Source: Physcia stellaris (taxonomy: Eukaryota > Ascomycota > Lecanoromycetes > Caliciales > Physciaceae). From it: a DNA stretch of 64,000 bases. The DNA lies in contig JABSSW010000027.1 in NCBI GenBank assembly GCA_018902385.1, positions 434,001 to 498,000 on the forward strand. The letters run 5' to 3'. How positions within the stretch are numbered: position 1 is the first letter of the stretch; each line of letters starts with the position of its first letter. The translations under genes were made by a program, and so were the position numbers. The notes under the pieces were generated by a model, which saw nothing but the letters and a program-made list of their open reading frames with translations, had not been told where the DNA came from and did not search any database. Positions 31,962 through 42,229 of the stretch are shown piece after piece.

Positions 31962-33167
31962 TTACAGCCCGTCATCATGCTTAAATAAGTTCATCCAGCG
32001 CTGATCAAGCGCGGCACCTTCTTCATAGAATCTCAAATCGCTGGCGAGTCGGATCCTACCCAGTTCGTCTTCGTTCTTGGTTGCGGCACTGTTGGACATT
32101 CCGAGTCAACTTAACTGTTTTCACAGCCAGAATTGCTCAAGAGAGTCTTCTCTTTAGCGCTCTGCTTTCGTGAAACGTATTGTAACTCTGAAGGAGCTCT
32201 GGGGAAAGAGATAATACTGGAAAGACCTACTGTATCATGTAGGGATCATGAAAGACGACATCCCCAGCTTCATAATCACCCACCAACCATCGACCACGCC
32301 CCTCCGCGCTGACTCGTCGGAATTCCTCAGCGTCATGGCTCAAATAGGCGTCCTTGGTCATGTGCTTGTTAAATGCACTAATTTTCTCCTCAGCGCTTAA
32401 ATCGTGGGCGTTTCGAGCGAAATCTTCCTCAATTTCTCTACCAAGCTCACCACTATTCTCGAGGTACATGAGCCCTCCGCCGGTTGGTGCACAGTCCCCT
32501 ATTGGAACCCAGGCCGTAAGGAATTCGGCTTCGCCACCTCTTAGAAAAAGCTGATCATAATGTATACCAGTGCTCAAGCTCCCAGGACAGTTGTGGCGCA
32601 GAAGCGCACGCTTAACAAGGACTTCCTGTTTCCATTGCGTGAAATCGCGAATGAAGCCTCGAAGTTTAGGATGAGCTAGGAAGGTACGGAATTTGGGTGT
32701 TGTGTGAGCAGCTTCCAGGAGTTCGAATGATGACTGCTCCGGAGTACCTCCAAGGCCCTGGTACATCATAGGATCCAGCGCGGCATTGAAGATACCATCG
32801 CGGGGTGAGGTTTGGGGCAACAATATCCCACTTGGAGCCATCTGCTGGAAGTAGCTGAGAAGACAATGAGCTGACAACACCGTATGGAACGGAGATACGA
32901 TGCTTACTGTTCGCGCATATCCAGGACATCCTCCCTAGGTATGAGATGCTTGATCCAGAGGTAACCATCGGCACGAAAGCGCTTACGCATTTCCTCTATC
33001 GATGTGTCGAGCAATGTGGATCGCATCCATCCTGTAGAGCTCTGATCAACGCATTCGCCATGATTAGAGCGAAGACTGGGAAGCTTCTGTGAGGAATAGA
33101 TGGTCTCAGTAGTTGGGTTGCCAGGAGCTGACTGCACGCCCACTGACGCCATTATGTACTGCTGCAA
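31962..33167 (-). CDS. Phytanoyl-CoA dioxygenase-like Fe(II)/2-oxoglutarate oxygenase
   Basis: PhyH-family non-heme iron oxygenase; such fungal enzymes hydroxylate small molecules, often in secondary metabolism. Exon 1 (start 33167, or MASVG at 33152) holds MRKRFRADGYLWIKHLIPRED. Exon 2 has FNAALDPMMYQGLGG, the iron-binding HxD in STGIHYDQLFLRGG, and AWVPIGDCAPTGGGLMYLE. A last exon, joined at ATACA|TGCC, gives HDPYMIH-AATKNEDELGRIR, which supplies the distal histidine and the 2-oxoglutarate-binding arginine, and ends NLFKHDDGL with a TAA at 31962-31964. About 335 residues, apparently intact. No neighbouring synthase suggests a pathway. Confidence 0.85.
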
Positions 33168-34684
33168 TGGAGGTGAGGAAGGTTCGCTCGAAGCATAGAC
33201 TGGCCGCCTTCAGCTTCGAAAGCAATTCTACACGCTAGATAAGCCTGGGTGGAAAAGGATGAGCTGCAGTTCCTGAAGTATCGTGACTGTGCCCCACTCG
33301 TGCGAGCAGTGTGGCGATGACCATCAACTAATTCTCCGCACAGCCGGCTCGTCGCGTACCTTGATCCGCAAATATTGCGTCGTTACTACCATTGCTGCTG
33401 GAGTGATCCTCAATCCTCTAGGATCAGCGGTCTGCATCTAAGACCCAGCTTCTGCCCTGATTGGTCAGTTTTAGCCTTGTTGCAGGGCCCGGCTTTCACG
33501 AAGGATTCTACCTTAGTCGGAAAGCTCATCATTAATATTAGCAACGGTGCCGATCATTCTGTTTCGAAACGATTGTCAGCTTCGCCAAAGATTGGACGAC
33601 CATCTTATCATAGTCTGCCCTGTCCGCCTGTCCTTTCCCACTACTTTCACCGATCATGATCTACAATTGATTGAGGATAGCACCCCGGTCTACTTCTACA
33701 AGCGGAAGGTGTGCTCCGCCTGAGTTCTGTAAGCGTATCTGTTTATTTGGTACGCCTCTCATTGAAGCCGGACATAATTCCTACCGTCGGCGCTCCCGCA
33801 ACAGATTCTGAAGTAGTGACGGACATGTTCACTAGAGCTATCCAATATGGATTTGACCCGATGGTATAATAATATTGTAGTATGGGAAAAGCAACCAACC
33901 TCGCCGGAGACCCTTGATGCGGACGAGACCTCTGAGCACCGGTGTTCAGTGCACGCTTCATTCACACGTCCACTCACTGGCTTGGAGGACCATGATCAAT
34001 CCGTATACCTAGCTCGCGATCAACTCTCTCTCGTCCTATATGTCTGGTGCAGCATCAGCACAGCACTCAGTTGGAGATCAAACGTCGAATTCCCGACCTA
34101 CGCCGTTGTTTTCTCGGCGTGCTGGCTCTTGGATACAGGAGATGGACCCTCTATCTAAAAAACCTACGCAGGTTGCAGAACCCCTCAAACCACATAGGCG
34201 CATGCTTGGCAGGCCAAAAGCAATGCTTTAGATTGTCCAACACTAGCGCAGGTGCTGCATTGTGAAATCGAGGGGGTTGCTCTGCCTACTTGGCAACTTC
34301 ATTAGAACGCCTAATAATATCGACAAGTTGTGATGGCTGCAGTGGAATGGCCATGGCTTTTTCGTCGAGAACAATGGGGCACTACGCCACGTGCTTGCTG
34401 CTTACAATGCGCAGTGCTTACATGGTCCAGTGCTTACATTGCCCCAAATAAAGGGTGATCCTGCAACGTAGTCGGCTTTCTTGGCTCCACGGAATTCTCC
34501 TTTATGTCTCTTTATCTATCGAGCAAGCTCACTGTCACTCCAACAACTCCAGACCCTTGTCTCAATCATGGAAGTATGGCAGTGTTGGGCTTGTGACTTT
34601 GGAAGCTCAAATTTTGTGTCTCCCGTAGCAATAACTCAAGTCGCGAAGGACTAAAGTGACCTCCTTTAGCAATCGGTCGCAATT
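33168..34684. other. intergenic, promoter with short repeats
   Basis: 1.5 kb between divergent genes, the largest gap with no gene in this part. Near its right end is cagtgcttacat twice (34412-34423 and 34428-34439, period 16), with a looser copy at about 34395 and a cacgtg hexamer at 34389-34394. These may be regulator sites for the membrane-protein gene. The rest shows only short frames. Confidence 0.4.
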
Positions 34685-36029
34685 ATGGCTACGCAACTAC
34701 CCCCACCGGTCGATGGGAATCAAAACAGAACTGGGGAGGTGCTAGCAATGGTGATTGCCGCCCAAGTCATTACGTCCCTTGTCGTTAGCTTGCGTATGTT
34801 CACCCGGACGTTCCTAGCAAAATGCGTTGGATGGGATGACTGGACGATTATTGCGGCATGGGTGAGCCTCCCAGAGGTAGCGTACCATCAGCGAGGGATG
34901 TTTACTTACTTCCCTATATAGGTTGGCAATACAATCGGTGCGGCTCTGGATTTCCGTCAGACCCATTATGGCTTTGGGAGACACCGCTACTTCCTCAGCG
35001 ATTACCAATACCAACAGTTCGCGAGACTGGGTTATGTCAATTGGATTCAAACATTCTTCACACTTATGATATCGAAGGTTTCTATCTGCCTGTTGTTACT
35101 ACGAATCGTCGTTGAAAAGAAATTCATCCGCCCTATACAAGGCATGATCGTATTCTTAGTTCTGTCCAATCTCATCATTACCTTCATATGGATCTTTCAG
35201 TGTATGCCAGTAGCCGGAGCCTGGGATCCGACAGTGAAAGAACGTGGGAAATGTCTTAGCAAAGGCGAGTTCGAGCGACTCATTATTTCACAGGCCCGTA
35301 AGTTTCTGATCCCAGATTGAAAGGCGCATGCAGTCTAATGTGTTCGCACCAGTCATTTCGGTCATTGCGGATTTTGCTCTTGCGGGCTTTCCTATCATCA
35401 TGCTTTGGAGGGTACACATTAAATTACAGCTGAAGGTCCTTCTTTGTTCGCTTATGGGACTCGGTATATTGTAAGTCTCCCTAGAAGGGTCGGGATGTAT
35501 TTGGGTCTAATGAAGAGATCCCAGAACTGCGGCGTGCTGTCTCGTACGCACAGTGTTCAACTGGCAAGTAGCCTCACAGGATGATACATGTAAGTGATTT
35601 TAGATCTCTACTACGTACTTTAGTATTCAGAAAAACTAACATGAGGTTCTGGGTCAGGGTTCGGAGTATATACATTTATGTGGCGATCGTAAGTCACATA
35701 GCATCTGTTCATTTCGTCTAGTCTTACTGATATCTGTTTGTAGAGCCGAAACTAATATCGGCATCATCACCGCCTGTATCCCGACCTTGATACCTTTATA
35801 CCGCCTGTTGACTGGTGAGAGAAAAGATTCTGAGGACGGAGTTACCGCCAGAACGGGTGACTCCAACTCTTGGGTTCTCCGACTCTTCAAGTCAATCCAG
35901 TCCTCTGTTTCGCGCTCGAGTTCAAAAGGGCTTAGAACTTCGAAGACGAAATCATCGGACAAGCAAGGTTTTGCTGTCCACGTTGAAGATGGGTGGGTCG
36001 GCATCGGTCAGACATTGCAGCACATGTGA
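34685..36029 (+). CDS. PTH11-like / fungal rhodopsin-domain integral membrane protein
   Basis: Seven-helix membrane protein of the fungus-specific family that includes Pth11 relatives and SAT20-like proteins. It starts MATQLPPPVDGNQNRTGEVL and shows helix 1 (VLAMVIAAQVITSLVVSLR), the MFTRTFLAKCVGWDDWTII motif, ARLGYVNWIQTFFTLMISKV SICLLLLRI, FIWIFQCMPVAGAWDP, then VIADFALAGFPIIMLWRV and AETNIGIITACIPTLIPLYR, which is the family's last-helix signature. Six or so short exons join these. The Ser-rich tail ends at 36029. It lacks an N-terminal CFEM domain. A receptor role is inferred; some members are only uncharacterised transmembrane proteins. Confidence 0.8.
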
Positions 36030-36723
36030 GCTGACACTAGCTAGAATTAGTCACGCATCTAGCGGCGAGGATATCGGTACGCAGTTGCAAGCTTTGCAAG
36101 AGTTGCATACCATACGGCCACCTCCTAGGACTGCAGTTACGGGGAAGGATAGTAGTCTCAGTACTGATAGCTGGAACCGTAATAACGAAAGAGAGCCTCA
36201 GGTCTAGCACAGAAGCCATAGATTCCTTATCTATGACGGTTAGAATATTGTCTCCTCAATAGTGCCTGGGCCGAGTATTATCTTCAGCCTATTCATCTCT
36301 GGGCAATAATGGTTGTGCCGCACAACTCGGTCCAGAAGCCCCTGCGGATGTACCATCGGGGCCATTTCGATCTTCACCTAGACAGATAGCCAACTAATAC
36401 TGTGTACCTTTCGAAAGACGACAAAAAACCGAGACAGAAAACTTTCTGTCGAATTAGACACGCTGACGAGTACCTGGACTAAAGCAGCAATCACTGATCT
36501 ACAAGAACCGAATTATCAATGACCATAACATCATGCCATTTTCTAAGACGTACTCCCGCTGTCGCAGTCGAGCCACCTACAGCCGCAGCTTCTACTTGCC
36601 CTTTGCTCTCCCGTGCTTTCTTCCTTCTCACCACTCCAAAAGGACTCTAAACCTTGGCTCCCTCTCAAAATTTCACCTCCTCCAACCCTCCATCCTCCCG
36701 CTCACCCTCTCCCTCCTGAGATC
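36030..36723. other. convergent 3' region
   Basis: 694 bp between the membrane-protein gene and the RING gene on the other strand; the right end is C/T-rich simple sequence. No gene recognised. Confidence 0.35.
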
Positions 36724-37227
36724 TCATATCCAGCAGATTTCCACCTTCCCTCCCCTCCCCTCTCCATCTCCATCTCCCCCTTCCCCTCCCCCATCCTCAC
36801 GCCAAACCTCCTCCCCCTCAATCCACCCACACAAAAAATCAACAACCCCATACTCCCCCTCAACACCCACAAACCCCTCCTCCCTCAACTCCCTCACCTC
36901 CTCCTCATACAGCCCCCTCTGCACCTCACTCAGCACCCAGATCCGCGCTCGACACAACGGACACGAGTTCCGGCCCCGCCCGTACGGTTCCGGGAACGAC
37001 CAGGTGTGGATGCAGGTTTCTCCGAAGACGTGGCCGCAGGGGAGGAGGATGGGTTCTTCGGTCGCGGGTGCGGGGAGGCGCGTCCAGGGTGTTGAGGAGG
37101 TGGGGAGGGGGTTGGGGCGTAGGGGTGCAGGCAGATGGGGCAGTTATGGTCTTGGGGGAGGAGGGGGGATGGGGAGTGGGAGGTGAGGGAGGAGGGCGCG
37201 GATGGTGGATGGGTGCCAGTCGTACAT
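36724..37227 (-). pseudogene. RING-finger (E3 ligase-like) gene with broken reading frame
   Basis: Three pieces in three frames resemble one small fungal RING protein: MYDWHPSTIRALLPHLPLP from 37227, DHNCPICLHPYAP (first Cys pair), and EEPILLPCGHVFGETCIHTW with NSCPLCRARIWVLSE (remaining zinc ligands), followed by an acidic tail to a stop at 36724. The frame changes once between the start and CPIC and once between CPIC and LPCGH; both intervals are poly-C-rich and contain no GT donor, so introns do not explain them. It is either a decaying gene or one with homopolymer assembly errors. If intact it would be a cytosolic ubiquitin ligase of about 165 residues. Confidence 0.6.
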
Positions 37228-37900
37228 TGTCTTTGAGGTGGAGAGGGGGTTGTGGCGCTGGTTTTGGGGGTGGGGAGAATTTGAAGGAAGGGGGAAGAAG
37301 AATCAAGGGAGGAAGGATCGTATGTTACTCGTTGAGGAGGGAGGTTCTCTACAATCATTAATTCGAATGGGCACGACGCTTTGTCTCGATGTGACGGGGA
37401 GTTGTGTCTCCTAATTTCTGGAGTCCTGTACTTCACATCACGTTCAAGTGTGAGACACGCACGCTATTTTGTTCGAGGCGGAGTGATTGCTGGGCTGAAA
37501 GGCATTGTGCTGCGCTCTCGCTATGGGACAAAGAAGGAGGTGTTGCAGTGCAAATACACATCACCTCTTCTTAACCGACACCGACTATTCGGAATTTCTA
37601 ATAGATGGTCCGTCGCAAGACTACTTTGAAGATACAGTGGCCTGGCCTGAGATGTTACTCCGATACTGCTCCTAGCTGACCTATCGTTTGATTTTGAGTG
37701 GTTTGAAGTTTGCAGGAGACTTCCATCAATACCAGACGAAGTTTCATATCATTGCTCCAATCTTGAACTCCACGTCTCATTCCTTCTGCGAGATCAACCG
37801 CACGCCAATACTTCTTCACTGTAATCTGGATTCAAAAAACTTTACCATAAAATCAATGGCTTAAGGAGCAACAAATAGCAAAACGATATTTGGAATTGTG
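37228..37900. other. intergenic
   Basis: 673 bp upstream of the RING remnant and 3' of the tRNA; small frames only, no recognised feature. Confidence 0.4.
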
Positions 37901-37994
37901 CGACGCCGGCAGGATTTGAACCTGCGCTCACGAATGAAACAGATATCAAGAAAGGGATTCGAGTCTGTCGCCTTAACCACTCGGCCACAGCGTC
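37901..37994 (-). tRNA. tRNA-Ser(CGA) with a 13-nt intron
   Basis: The minus strand folds as a class II tRNA: acceptor GACGCTG / CGGCGTC, D-arm TGGCCGAGTGGTTAAGGCG typical of serine tRNAs, anticodon stem ACAGA / TCTGT, loop CTCGAAA with anticodon CGA (37959-37961), long variable arm, and T-arm GCAGGTTCAAATCCTGC. A 13-nt intron (37945-37957) lies one base 3' of the anticodon, the canonical place for the tRNA splicing endonuclease. It reads UCG serine codons. Confidence 0.92.
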
Positions 37995-38387
37995 TTAGGG
38001 TTAGGGTTGTGCCTTTGTTAACATTTTATGTTCCCGCTTTGCCCACTAAAATCATTTATAAACGTAAGCTGTATATCTGTGTATCAATCAGCAAACTTTA
38101 ATACAGGAAACCGCTAACGAGGGTCTTGACCTTCGGCTACCCGTCGCTCTTTCGTCATGATGCTTCTCGTCCTCCAGACGGGATCTCTGAGTTGATATAT
38201 CGCAAACAAAAAGGCTGAGAGTAATCTACAAGGTCTGCCAAACCCTCCTACGAGTGGGTACCCAGCCGATGATGTCATCATGAACATTCTCAGCCCTTTG
38301 AGCTCCTCTCTTCCAGAAAACCACTCTCCACCAAAACCGTAACTCGAGCGAGCAATTATACCACAGCTTCCAATTAGCAGTCCCACC
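37995..38387. other. intergenic
   Basis: 393 bp between the tRNA 5' side and the next gene; should contain upstream sequence for both. No motif was assigned. Confidence 0.4.
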
Positions 38388-39063
38388 ATGGCGCCCTGGC
38401 CATTCTCCTCCACCTCAACAACCACCTCTTCACCACCCACCTCCCAGCCCGCCCACGCCCCAACCGGCGCCCCGATCCCCAGCCCCTCCCAGACCTCCAA
38501 GTCCACCTTCACAACCGCAGACCCAATCCTCCCACCCGCGCCCCCCAGCCATCCGATCCCCTCCAACCCAGCCTCACCCCATCGACCCCAATCCAAGCAA
38601 CAGACCTCCCACCCCCGCCTCCCAAACCCTCCGCCCCCTCTTCCTAACCCTCCTCCTCGCCTGCCCCGCCCTCGCGCTCCTCCCGCCGCGAAAACTAGAT
38701 CTCTACACCTTCTCACTAGCAGGCGCGTGGGTGCTTAGCGCCGAGGAATTGGCTAGGGGGCAGAGATTTGGGTGGGGGCGTGCTTCTTTGTCCTATGCTC
38801 ATAATCGTTTCGGAGAGGGAGAGAATAGGGGAGAGGGGGAGAAGGGGGGCGTCTCAGGCTTGGCCAAAAGGTTGTGGATGGGTGACGAGGAGGAGGGCTG
38901 GCAGGGACGGAGAATGAGGGAGGAGAGGGAGAAGTTGGCGCGGGGATTGGGGTATAAGGATTTGATTGGGGAGACGGTTGAGCAGGCTTTTCGGGAGGGG
39001 ACGGGGAGGGGGGAGCCGGATGGGGTTCTGGAGGAGGAGAAGAGGAGGAGGGGGAGGGATTAG
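38388..39063 (+). CDS. Small rhomboid-family-like membrane protein (C-rich gene, tentative model)
   Basis: The start gives MAPWPFSSTSTTTSSPP in one frame; the recognisable part lies in another: LRPLFLTLLLACPALALLPP (one membrane helix), KLDLYTFSLAGAWVLSAEEL (second helix), then a charged tail ending EEEKRRRGRD at 39063. This resembles small fungal proteins annotated as rhomboid family, though no catalytic Ser-His is seen. An intron from a GTCCAC donor at 38501 to an AG at 38597 or 38603 would join the frames; the donor is weak, so a frameshift in the C-rich tract is the alternative. The coding strand changes from C-rich to G-rich halfway. Confidence 0.45.
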
Positions 39064-39962
39064 GAAGTGGGAGTCGAGGGTTGAGGGTTGAGGGAAGGGG
39101 AGATGAATTGCACGAGGTCCCGAAACAGCACGCTCAACCTCGGGGCATCACCTCCACTATCTCAACTTCCACCAAAAAAGGCACAGCCCCTCTCCAGCCT
39201 GGATCTCCCCCTCCCAGCACAGCAAAGAATCTCTACAATCTAAGTTACATTCCGCCCTTCGAACCTTCAGCAGGACTCCTATCCCAGAACAGCAAAGAAT
39301 CTGCACAATCTACCTTCCATCCCGAACTGCAACCATGCGCAGGACGTCTACCCCGGAACAGGAAACTTGCGGGTCTTGTTTGAAGATCTTGAAAAAATCT
39401 ATGATTCCAGCTCCAGGGGTTGGATGAGTGGCTAGCTTTGGGATGGTAGTGGGCGCTGTCGATGCTTCTACGCGTTCATTACTTACCCCCATTCCTCTAC
39501 TCGATTGACCCACGATCCAAAAACCGAAAACCAGAAACCTGACATCAGGAAGTTTGCTGGGAGGAGCGAATCGGAGCTAAAGGCGATTGGAGGTGCGCAA
39601 TTGCGGTATCATTAACCAGTCAATGAAAAGATGCGGGAGATTGAGTCTTTTGATTTGCTTCAGCAACTTTTGATCGAGACTACTATTAGGCGTCGAGATC
39701 TGCTGGAGATAGGTATTTATCTACTTATGATACTTCGGCGGTGTGAAATTGCCGATAGTGATGCTTTTCCCGTGTATAAAACATGTCCATAGCCATTCGC
39801 TCCGCTCACTTGCCATAAGCATCCCTTTCTCTCACTGCTATCTCGTTCCATTTTTATCATCATCTTTATCATCATCGTCATCATCATCATCATCCCCATT
39901 CCATTCCGTTCCAATCCACCAACCGCATCCGCCCCCAAATCCATCATCATCCCAAACAGGCC
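39064..39962. other. convergent 3' region with tandem repeat
   Basis: About 900 bp between two convergent genes. It holds the 70-bp tandem repeat at 39213-39362 and an ATC/TCA simple repeat (tcatcatcatcatcatc) near 39865-39895. No gene is supported. Confidence 0.4.
39213..39362. repeat. 70-bp imperfect tandem repeat
   Basis: Unit 1 at 39213-39282 and unit 2 at 39283-39352 both begin cccag(c/a)acagcaaagaatct and share caggac(t/g)(c)ct(a) near the end; a partial third unit starts cccggaacag at 39353. Divergence is about a quarter of positions. Confidence 0.7.
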
Positions 39963-41642
39963 CTACCAGAAAGACTCCGGTTTCTTCTGGCTCTGAATCG
40001 CAACGGTCCCATCCTCCAGCCGGCCGTAAGCTCCCAGGAAGCCTCCCGAGGCTATATGGATCGCATTGCTGAAATTCCTGGTGTTGCGGATGTGGCAGCG
40101 TGTAGATGGCGATTCCATGTGTGCTACCAGGGCGCTTGTGGAACGGAACACGCGGAGACAGGTGTGACAGCGGTTTTCGAGGCTGGGGTGCGTTTGCATG
40201 TGCTCGATGATCTTGTAGATGTCTTCTGCTTGTTTCCTGGAGTGAGTGTTGGTGAGTCATATACTGATGGGAAGGGCAGGCAGAAGGAGAAGGGAGAGGA
40301 GGATGGGGGAAGAGAGGAGGGACCGAAAGACTTACTCGCAATCGGGAAAGAGGCATTTGTACATATTGGTGACCGGATCTACGGTCAACATGGTTCCTGG
40401 ATCTGGACTTGCTGCTTCCTCGCCGACGTTGATTCCTTTCAAGCTGTCGATATTGAGGTCACTGGGCACAGGCGTAGGACGAGCATCAGGGAACAGCTTC
40501 TGGGCTGCGTTACCCCAGGCATTTGACGTGGAGCTTTTCACGGATCCACCGATGCTCATGCTCTCCAGCGCTGCCTGCATTTCTAACTCTTCTGCTTTGT
40601 TCCGAGGTTTTAATGAGGGATAATTTGCGCCCCATGCTTTAGCAGTCCCTGTGGAAGACACTGAAGGTACTGAGGTAGCGCTCGATGAAGCAGGGACCAA
40701 AGGTTGTTGAAGTCCATCCATGGAGGCCGTATGCATTGAAGCACCCCGAATCAAGTTTTGAAACTCAGTGGATTTTCCTCGGTCTTCTCCAGTCGTCCCG
40801 AAATCTGTCTCGCTCTCGAGATCGTCTAAAAGCGAAGGCTGTACGCGAACACCTCCGTCAGTTTCGCTGGCTGTGTCAGTACCCATTGCAGACATGGCGC
40901 TTCGATATGCTGCTCTCTTAGCTCTTTCTTCATCTGTCAATTTCTCCATCTGCAGTGCGAGCATGGCACGGTGAGCATTGAGCATCTCACGCCCACGGAT
41001 CTGGCGGTCGGCCATGTTCTTGCTCTGAATTGGGATGCATGCATTTTGTTCGAAGTGAAGAAGCAGACCAGAGCCTCTGGAAAAGACCTTGTGACAGCCT
41101 TTGCACTCGACGTTTTGCTGAGCGGCGTGCATCTGTACGATGTAGTCAGTACCTGGTTGACCACAACCACTGATACTTACTTGTTTAGCATGACGATCGC
41201 GACCAGGTTCGCTGAGGAATTCGATTCCACAGATATTGCAGACGACATGTTTTTCGCTCTGCATTTTATGGAAATGTAGAGCATCGTCATCGTCGAAGTC
41301 TTCATCGCAGACCTTGCACCAGTCGTGCTCTGCCTCTTTGTGGATTCTCAGACCTTTTTCTTTGTCGAAGCGGCGATTACAGCCCTTGTAAGAGCAAGCA
41401 TGTGGCTTGCTGTGATGAGCTGAGTTGGGATTGTGACCAGGTGTATTGGAATTCTGAGCGTCATGGACAATCTTTTGCTGCACCGGAGGTCGAGGAGCAA
41501 CACTAGAGGGTGGTACAGAGCTGCCTCCACTGAACGAGGCCCATTGACCGACGGCCTCCTGCTTGTTCGTGCCACTGGTGTCAGCCTTTGTCGAGGAAAC
41601 TTGCAAGGCCGGGTGCGATCGTGGTAGGTATGGAGGAGGCAT
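39963..41642 (-). CDS. C2H2 zinc-finger protein
   Basis: Multi-finger protein, probably a nucleic-acid-binding or ribosome-associated factor. From 41642: MPPPYLPRSHPALQVSS, then a Ser/Pro-rich region, finger CSYKGCNRRFDKEKGLRIHKEAEH, CKVCDEDFDDDDALHFHK, CNICGIEFLSEPGRDRHAKQ, then after an intron CKGCHKVFSRGSGLLLHFEQ, a long charged middle part, CLFPDCE and, after a second intron, HMQTHPSLENRCHTCLRVFR. The end is KKPESFW with the stop at 39963. The first intron (41133-41180) is 48 nt, stop-free and in frame (GTAAGT, TACTGAC, CAG). Architecture is like other fungal C2H2 proteins of unknown target. Confidence 0.85.
41133..41180 (-). other. Stop-free 48-nt intron in the C2H2 gene
   Basis: GTAAGTATC donor at 41180, TACTGAC branch, ACAG acceptor at 41133; length divisible by three, no stop. 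If retained it adds 16 residues between two fingers. Confidence 0.8.
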
Positions 41643-42229
41643 CTTGACTGATGAAAGATGGTTGAAGGATAGACTTAGTTAGCAGACCGGCCAAGAAGCA
41701 GCCGGTCGGGGTTCAATCTTGTTATGTGAGTTGGATGAAAAGTGGAAGCTGAAGTGAAAGGTGGATTGACTTTGGATGTGGTGATGTGGGCAGTGGGCTT
41801 CAATGGGCTTTAAATTGGCCCGATCGGGCCGGTGAAATGGGATGAAGCTTAATTCACTAATTGCAAGGATGACTGGAGTTCGGAAATAAGAGAGCTGAAG
41901 AATTACTACGGTAGAAGATGAACCAAGATAAGGGGCAATACTACTCTTGAAGAAGTTGACCAAAAGACGAAAGCTACCTAGACAGTGCCTGATGCCGTTT
42001 GGGGATGGCTCACCTCAAGCCAAAGCTTCAAGTTGTTATCTTTGAAGGTGGACCTTTGACCATAAAACGGATGGGGATAGTCAAGAGCAGGTTGCATGAG
42101 GGCTCTGAGATGATTGTCGAATCAGATTCGGATGACCAGGCTGTGAATCTTATCCAAGCCTAGAAATATCAACGTCATGGACACTTGACTGACATTTCCT
42201 TACGTCAGTAGTCATCCTAACAAACCTTT
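41643..42229. other. intergenic
   Basis: 587 bp with the C2H2 promoter and the permease 3' flank; no other feature. Confidence 0.4.

Noticed and set aside
36533-37095. Pro/Ser-rich plus-strand frames of 160-217 codons
   Set aside because: Low-complexity C/T tracts opposite the RING gene; no conserved motif.
39865-39895. CRISPR-like or regulatory array in the TCA repeat
   Set aside because: It is a plain trinucleotide microsatellite in a fungal genome.
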